Shown here one piece after another: positions 58,481 to 64,000 of a stretch of 64,000 nucleotides of DNA. The translations under genes were made by a program, and so were the position numbers. Every line of letters begins with the position of its first letter. Position 1 is the first letter of the stretch. The notes below the pieces were generated by a model. It was not told the DNA's origin. It did no database searches and saw only the letters and a program-made list of their open reading frames with translations. Source of the stretch: Pseudisothecium myosuroides (taxonomy: Eukaryota > Streptophyta > Bryopsida > Hypnales > Lembophyllaceae); contig OX637297.1 in NCBI GenBank assembly GCA_951799445.1, positions 14,446,001 through 14,510,000 on the forward strand, in the 5' to 3' direction.

Positions 58481-60420
58481 CACTAGAAGAAACCCGTGTT
58501 TTCCATGACAGTGTAGAAAATGCGAAACCATGTCGTCTGCGACTTGTGCATAGCCGGCGCAAATGTCACAATAAATCCGTTCCTATGAACGTTTCAAAAA
58601 TGCGGTGAAATCTAAACAAACATACTGCACAGTTTGCATGCTTTCTAAAAATGTGTGGACCAGCACACTGTTTGAAGCTTGTAAGAAGGTGCCATTAAGA
58701 TGCCACGCAATGTCCATGTCAGCAACATGTACGCGGGCAGTGCCACCAGGACTATTTTAAAATTCCGCCCGCAGCTAAAGTGTCCCAATAGTTGGCGCCC
58801 CGCGTTTTCGACGTGGACACAAAAAGAGATGACGTAGACTGCACAATCATCGTAGTCCATGTGGCCTTGCAATGCAGATGATGTTGTTTTGGACGTGCGT
58901 GTTGACAACGCGCACGTTTTTCCAAACAACACGGTAGACATTCATGACATCTTAAAATTATGCAAGAAATGTGACTTTGCGTGAAACATGGTGTACGCTG
59001 CAAAGCACACGTAAACATTGCCCAAACTATAGTGAACGTCAATGTTGGTATTTAACATGACTTTAGGTTGTTGTTTGTGCTGTCTTGCAAAACATGAATG
59101 ACTACGTACAGAGTATGGATTTTGCGTTTTTTTGCTATAGGCTTACGAGACAATGACAAGTTTGTAAATGTTCAAAAAATGCCATTTTTGACAATGCAGT
59201 ATGTGGTACACGTGAAGGTGCATGCATTCTATGACATTGCGAATGACGGTGATCTGCGCTATAGCTGTTCTTATGAACATGCACGTTCATGACGTGCATG
59301 TTTTTCAACAGAAAGCGGCAGACAATTTTGCTTTCGGGAAAATGTGCAGCTGATGCAAATTCACGTCAAATCTAATACGTGCTGTGAACGCTACCATGAT
59401 TGCGTGCATGTTGCTGGTGCCATGCTTCAAGTCAGTGGTGGTACTGTAATTGACTCATGGACGTCTTCTCAACTATTTTATAGAACATCAGCAAATATGA
59501 AATTCGCCGTTATGGTGTTCTGTTGTATAATTCATGAGGGATGATGGCTTTGTAGTCGCAACATAATAACGCTGTTTTTTGCCAATACTGTACTATTTCT
59601 TCTTACAATTTATGCGTCATCTGACATTGCATTTGACATTTTATTGTGCAGTCTGTGTTGTTGCGGACATTCACGTTGATGATGCGCGTATTTGTAAAGA
59701 CAATGCGGCGGACAATACTATATTCTATGAAGTGCGCTGGTGAGCACCTTTGCAAAGAATTTGGAACTTGCTGTCCTCAATGGCATGAACAAGTGGATGT
59801 TGTCAACACCAATGACGACATCACAATTGATACCGTCCATGACTCATGTCAATGCTGTGCATTGTTCTTAGAAATGGGAATTGCTAAATGGAGCGTACAA
59901 AGCATGTTTTCTATTTCCGTTATATAAGGCATGTGGAAGGATATCAATGAAGTAGACATCTATGCCTAACACCGATGTTGACACTAAAGCATGTATAACG
60001 TATTCTTCTCCGTGCGTGGTTCAATATAGACTAAGACGTTGCTCATTATGCATTGCTGCTATGTTGGATTGTCATATGTGCATGCAGTAGCCGTTTTAGC
60101 TTACGACAACATTGCACTACGTCGACCTCTTCCCAAATGGCTTTTTGTGTTCTTTGACTGTTCACAACTACACGTTGAAATGGGTATTCTACAATGTTGA
60201 AGTCTATGTTCTTATGCCCTTTATCAAAATAACATGCACAGTAACAGAGCTCAATGTAGTCAACATATCTCCTGCAACACTTATCGCACAATCATTGCGC
60301 TGGTCAATGCTAACAACTATTTCTAGTGAAAAAAGCATGTTCTTGGAATATGTGGAACTAAAAGGAAGTCCACATAATGTTCACAGTCCACCATTCCATG
60401 TGCAATTTAGTAGGGACCAC
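58481..60420. mobile_element. CACTA-like terminus with degenerate repeats of about 385 bp (partial)
   Basis: CACTAGAAGAAACCCGTG at 58481 has the CACTA start and AAGAAACC pattern of plant EnSpm elements. Downstream, related blocks (GCACGTTTTTCC...GGTAGACATT, GCATGTTTTTCAACAG...GGCAGACAAT, GCGTATTTGTAAAG...GGCGGACAAT) recur at about 58911, 59296 and 59686, some 385-390 bases apart and strongly diverged. Subterminal repeats are common in CACTA elements. I found no opposite terminus in the window, so the full extent is unknown. Small ORFs here look spurious. Confidence 0.4.
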
Positions 60421-61780
60421 TAGTTTGTACTCTCTATGTTAGACAGAACAAGTGTATTTCAAAGAAGTATGCGATAATGGTACAGGAATCAAATGGACTA
60501 CTTAGGAATAGATGATTATATAAAGACAACCTATCCCCAATAGTTGAGCATGTTCAAACTAGGTGATTGGCACCACAATCATGTCGCTACTGCTTCTCTA
60601 AAACTTATATATCAAAAGAGATGGCAAGTCACAAGCTTTTTAAAGCTTGTTTCAGCTGCTTCAAGGTTGCTGCAATCACCGGAGGTTGTCAATTCTTAGC
60701 ACATGTCCAACTCTTCAAACTTTGCAAATGGCGTGCATTTCAATAGTGTGGTTTAGCACAACGTCTGATGCATCAAAATTGCTTAAATCTATAGCATGTA
60801 TAAATTGCAAATCTATTCCCTCCCTCATTTCTATCGTCCTTCCTTGATCTAGAACTGAACATAGGAAGTGACATTCTACAGTTGTGCATCAAACTTTCAA
60901 AATAGAGCATGTAGTTCATGTATCTAGTTCTAGTATGACAGTGACCCTGCAATGGAGGAGTCGTTCCTTTCCTTCACATGCGACTTGCACTCCGTGCCCT
61001 CAATTGCTTCATACAATTGAAGAAAACTACCTCCTTTTTGCATCTTGCTTTCATTTTCCACGTCTGGAAGGGCCGCTTAAGATGGCACTTGTATTTCCTA
61101 TCATCCATCAAGTAACAAATAGGAAAAGTATGACCTCATGTGATGATGTAGTAGTAACATAAGTTTTCTCAATTTTGGTGAAATACATCACAATCTTTGC
61201 CATCTTGCCAAAGCAAGATCATGTCCAAACTTGCATATTGCACTTTGTGGTTCTATCGTACCCCTACATCCTTTGGCGGTCTTCTTAGCATATGACAACA
61301 GAACGTGCAGACAAAAGGCACCAGTAAACACAGGTCTATAGCTTTGTCATTGACAATCGCACAACAAGGAAATTTGTGTCTTGTTTGACTGAAAATTAAC
61401 AAAAGTCTGTCAGTTGCTATGTCAGCCGGAACGTCTCAATTCGGCCACTTTTTTGACAGGATTTTGTCAAATATTTTGTCACAATGACAAAGTTTTCATT
61501 AGCTTCTGTTCCCTGATATCCTCCTTCATCATTGAACCCGTTGCCTTGGCTGCTCTTGCACACGCATTACCTGAATATCATTGAAAATCGTTTATCCATA
61601 GACAATACCGGATAATGATGGATTCAAGACAACCTTGGCTACACAACAAAAAGAAAAGAAGTTTCAGCCTCAAATTCTCAATCTTCGGGAATGTCTAGAG
61701 TCATCAGGTATGTTGAACAACAAATGTCATTGGATAGTCCGATAGTGTGTTAGTATGGCAGCCAGCATGTGATTGTTCGT
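60421..61780. other. No gene identified
   Basis: Mixed AT-rich DNA, possibly the interior of the CACTA-like element. Short plus-strand ORFs lack splice support and protein-like composition. Confidence 0.3.
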
Positions 61781-61994
61781 CTCTGACTTAATCAAAGTTT
61801 TCATTCTCAAAGAAAGCTAGAAAGAAATCAACTGGTAGGGAAAAAGTGCCCTGCCTTGTTTCTTTCTCGCGCAACATCAATGACGTAGACTTATGAAATT
61901 GATTCATCCAGGAAAGTTTTTTGGAGTCTGATGATCGAGTGAGTACCTCAGATTTCACAAATTCATGAAGGACTAGCAAGAACAACTCCTGCAC

Positions 61995-62205
61995 CAAACT
62001 CCTGTTGGACCTCACCATGAGATCCTACAGAGAGCGACTGCTGAATTCTAGACTCGTCGTCTTGTGGTGCATCTTCTATAAATTGTGGTTCATGTTGAAA
62101 AGGCCCTGGATCAGCAACGAGTATGTGAAGTGCCTCCCCTTTGGATAATTCACGAAATTCATGTTCAATACATACTCCAAGTTCTCAGGCCTAACAATGT
62201 CACCG
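61995..62205 (-). CDS. Exon-like 3' end of an unknown gene
   Basis: One minus frame is open over about 65 codons, containing IEHEFRELSKGEALHILVAD, PGPFQHEPQFIEDAPQDD and SVGSHGEVQQEFGAGVV, then TGA. It is polar and acidic like a protein C-terminus and free of stops upstream to a possible acceptor. Family unknown. Confidence 0.3.
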
Positions 62206-62539
62206 AGAATCAACCATTAATCCCCAATTGTAAGAATGTCGAAGTACTCAACCACATACCGTAATTCAACTTATGCAATCCTAAATCCTAATTGAATGAG
62301 TCTAGCTGTAAGTCCTAGCTATTTGACGACACACGACACGATTTTCAAACAGCTTTGCTAGTTTATATCTTAAGGTATTAAATCTACTAATTCTAGTTTC
62401 ATTATCTTAACTATGGTTCATATCCTTCATCTTAACAAAACTAAATGAATAACTCAACATGCATCGTCTCTTAATAAGTACCCACATTGCTGCATTTGAA
62501 CTTTACTACAAAATCCCCTCCAGAAACGAATGACAAAAG

Positions 62540-62727
62540 TTTCAAGCAAATGAACATTGAATTCAGGAAGTGAAGATAATACTTTGGTATACCAAAAAGA
62601 TCATTCCTGTTCATACTTGAGGTAGTCGTGAATTGGATCCCTTCATCGAAAAAATGCTTTTTGCAGAACATGTATGTCTCACTCTTTTCAGCATGTACAG
62701 TAAGAGCGATGCCATATCCATTGCTAC
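62540..62727 (-). CDS. Exon-like fragment of an unknown gene
   Basis: After an acceptor-like CTTGGTCTCAG the minus frame reads SNGYGIALTVHAEKSETYM, then FCKKHFFDEGIQFTTTSSM and DLFGIPKYYLHF. The composition is protein-like, with balanced hydrophobic and charged residues. It does not obviously join the neighbouring fragments, and I do not recognise a family. Confidence 0.3.
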
Positions 62728-63183
62728 CTGAGACCAAGCAGGGACAAGAATTTCAAACATGAGGTTTAGTGACAGTGATTTCTGAGTCCCAGCTTAATAT
62801 ACTTTGACCTCATATCTGAATCTATGCTTAATTCTCCTGTTAACCCCCAATTGTAGCCATTTGATCCTTTACTCCATGTACAATGAGCATGAACGTAAAA
62901 TAGAGGGAATACATCCTTGATGACACAATGCACAAGCTTGTGGTCAACCTACTCCCACATCCAAACAAAGACTGATACAATCCAAAATGATTAAACAAAT
63001 CTAGAATTGAGCTTTAACTTTGTTTTCAAAGAACTCCCATCATGGACTAAATGCATCGCCCCATATAAGCAAGAGCGTCAGTTTAGACTAAAAATATTCA
63101 TTTTCACAGAAAGTTAAAAAGTTCAAATGGAAGACATATTGCTAGGAAAGAATTTCATATCATACATCACAAGAAGCTCTCAG

Positions 63184-63602
63184 TTAAATGTCTCCAAATT
63201 GGTCTGTATCGTTTGGTTTACCAGTCCCATTCAACTTTTTCACTGAGCCTCGCAAAGAAGCAGAGGGACTGATTGAAGGCAACTTCTTGTACAAAGGCAC
63301 ACCTTGCAAAATACTACTTTGTAGTTCTGGAGTTATAATTTTAGTGGCTTTTGATTTGAACATATTCAACCCTTCTTGCATCAAGAAAATGGTTGGAATA
63401 TATATTAGAAATTGTAAAAGTACACCACCCGCCAAATCGTGTTGAAATTTGAATACGACATGAAAAGAGATTCATTAGGACTACACACATGAGCAATTGC
63501 AACTGCAGGCCGCCAAAATTTGATCAGGTAGATTGGATCCTGCTTTGTCTTGTTTTTAGGTCTACTACAAATAGCTTTGTCACTTTCCATTTCAGAATCC
63601 AC
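63184..63602 (-). CDS. Two exon-like pieces of an unknown gene, with a terminal stop
   Basis: The first piece reads RPKNKTKQDPIYLIKFWRP and SPNESLFMSYSNFNTIW (63602-63440). After an acceptor-like TTGATGCAAG, the second reads NMFKSKATKIITPELQS, ILQGVPLYKKLPSISPS and KLNGTGKPNDTDQFGDI, then stop at 63184. This could be the last exons of a host gene running in from the right. The identification is weak. Confidence 0.3.
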
Positions 63603-64000
63603 TTATAGAGGGCTGAATACTAACAATTATACGTTTCATAATTTTGGACATTGATGCCAATCCTTGACCGAACACAAGTCCAGATAACAAATTATTTCAT
63701 GGCATACCTCAATGGCAGTTCCCTTAGATGAAACACGCTTGTTTCCAACATGAGCCCTTCAATTCCCTTCGCTGCACTGCCTTCTACAATTTGTTTCACT
63801 TCAAAAACCTACGCTTTCTAAGAATGACTTCTTAGTTTCATATTGCTAGAAAACTACAGTCTGTCCAATAGTATATCCACTTGAAAACTCAATGTTGTAT
63901 CAATGAAGCCATCACAAAGAGCTTAAAATGAAATCTTGAAAACCAACAAAACTCTACTTTGTGCACTTACTATTGAATGAAGAATTTCGGTTTCTGTGCT
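63603..64000. other. No gene identified
   Basis: I see no supported exon or repeat up to the window edge. Confidence 0.3.

Noticed and set aside
59098..61162. Small Cys-rich plus-strand ORFs
   Set aside because: No splice support, no conserved spacing of cysteines, and they lie in a diverged repeat area.

Overview
This is a eukaryotic, AT-rich, gene-poor, repeat-dense window. It has spliced genes with GT-AG introns, two satellites with roughly 180-bp units, and several layers of nested transposons. The protein families (a SWIM-type Mutator-like transposase, a Harbinger-type Myb-like protein) and the CACTA and Mutator miniature elements suggest a plant. A non-flowering streptophyte is my best guess, but that is inference only. 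I see no intact housekeeping gene.

Left part (1-21.7 kb), a three-level nest. An unknown minus-strand gene of about 630 codons is cut in two (20534-21382 and 315-1369). The cut is a retroelement-like unit at 1370-20533 with TGTG...CACA ends and a 5-bp target duplication ACTGG. When the unit is skipped the reading frame continues across the junction. Inside that unit sits a 14.4-kb Mutator-like (MULE) composite at 3680-18125. It carries two divergent genes: a transposase on the plus strand (13168-17104) and a many-exon minus-strand gene (4982-12234). The latter encodes a ParB-like domain followed by a beta-class DNA amino-methyltransferase-like domain.

Middle (21.7-33.9 kb): a decayed unknown gene (about 23.3-25.9 kb), satellite B (about 26.7-29.9 kb, 177-bp unit) and satellite A (about 180-bp unit). 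Satellite A is interrupted by a non-autonomous Harbinger element (30708-33338, TSD TAA) carrying a Myb-like gene.

Right-centre (33867-50438): a second MULE composite, inverted relative to the first, sits inside satellite A and is flanked by the perfect 9-bp duplication TGAAATGGG. It has the same divergent transposase plus ParB-methyltransferase plan. It is itself broken by a second copy of the retroelement unit (38036-41390), a CACTA foldback element (43964-44166, TSD GGA) and a Mutator-type miniature element inside a methyltransferase exon (45394-45956, TSD GTGCAAGAT).

Right end (50.4-64 kb): more satellite A to about 55.6 kb, a decayed unknown gene (about 55.9-57.8 kb), a CACTA-like terminus with about 385-bp degenerate repeats (58.5-60.4 kb), and weak exon-like pieces of unknown genes near 62-63.6 kb.

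Main result: the ParB-methyltransferase gene is a repeated cargo of a MULE family. In both copies its 5' region holds a tandem array (79-bp units in one, about 138-bp in the other). The units look unrelated but share a palindromic core CTCG-N4-CGAG, an attractive candidate binding site for the ParB-like protein. Most inactivating stops read as CAG/CAA to TAG/TAA or TGG to TAG, a CpA-to-TpA bias expected of heavily methylated, silenced DNA.
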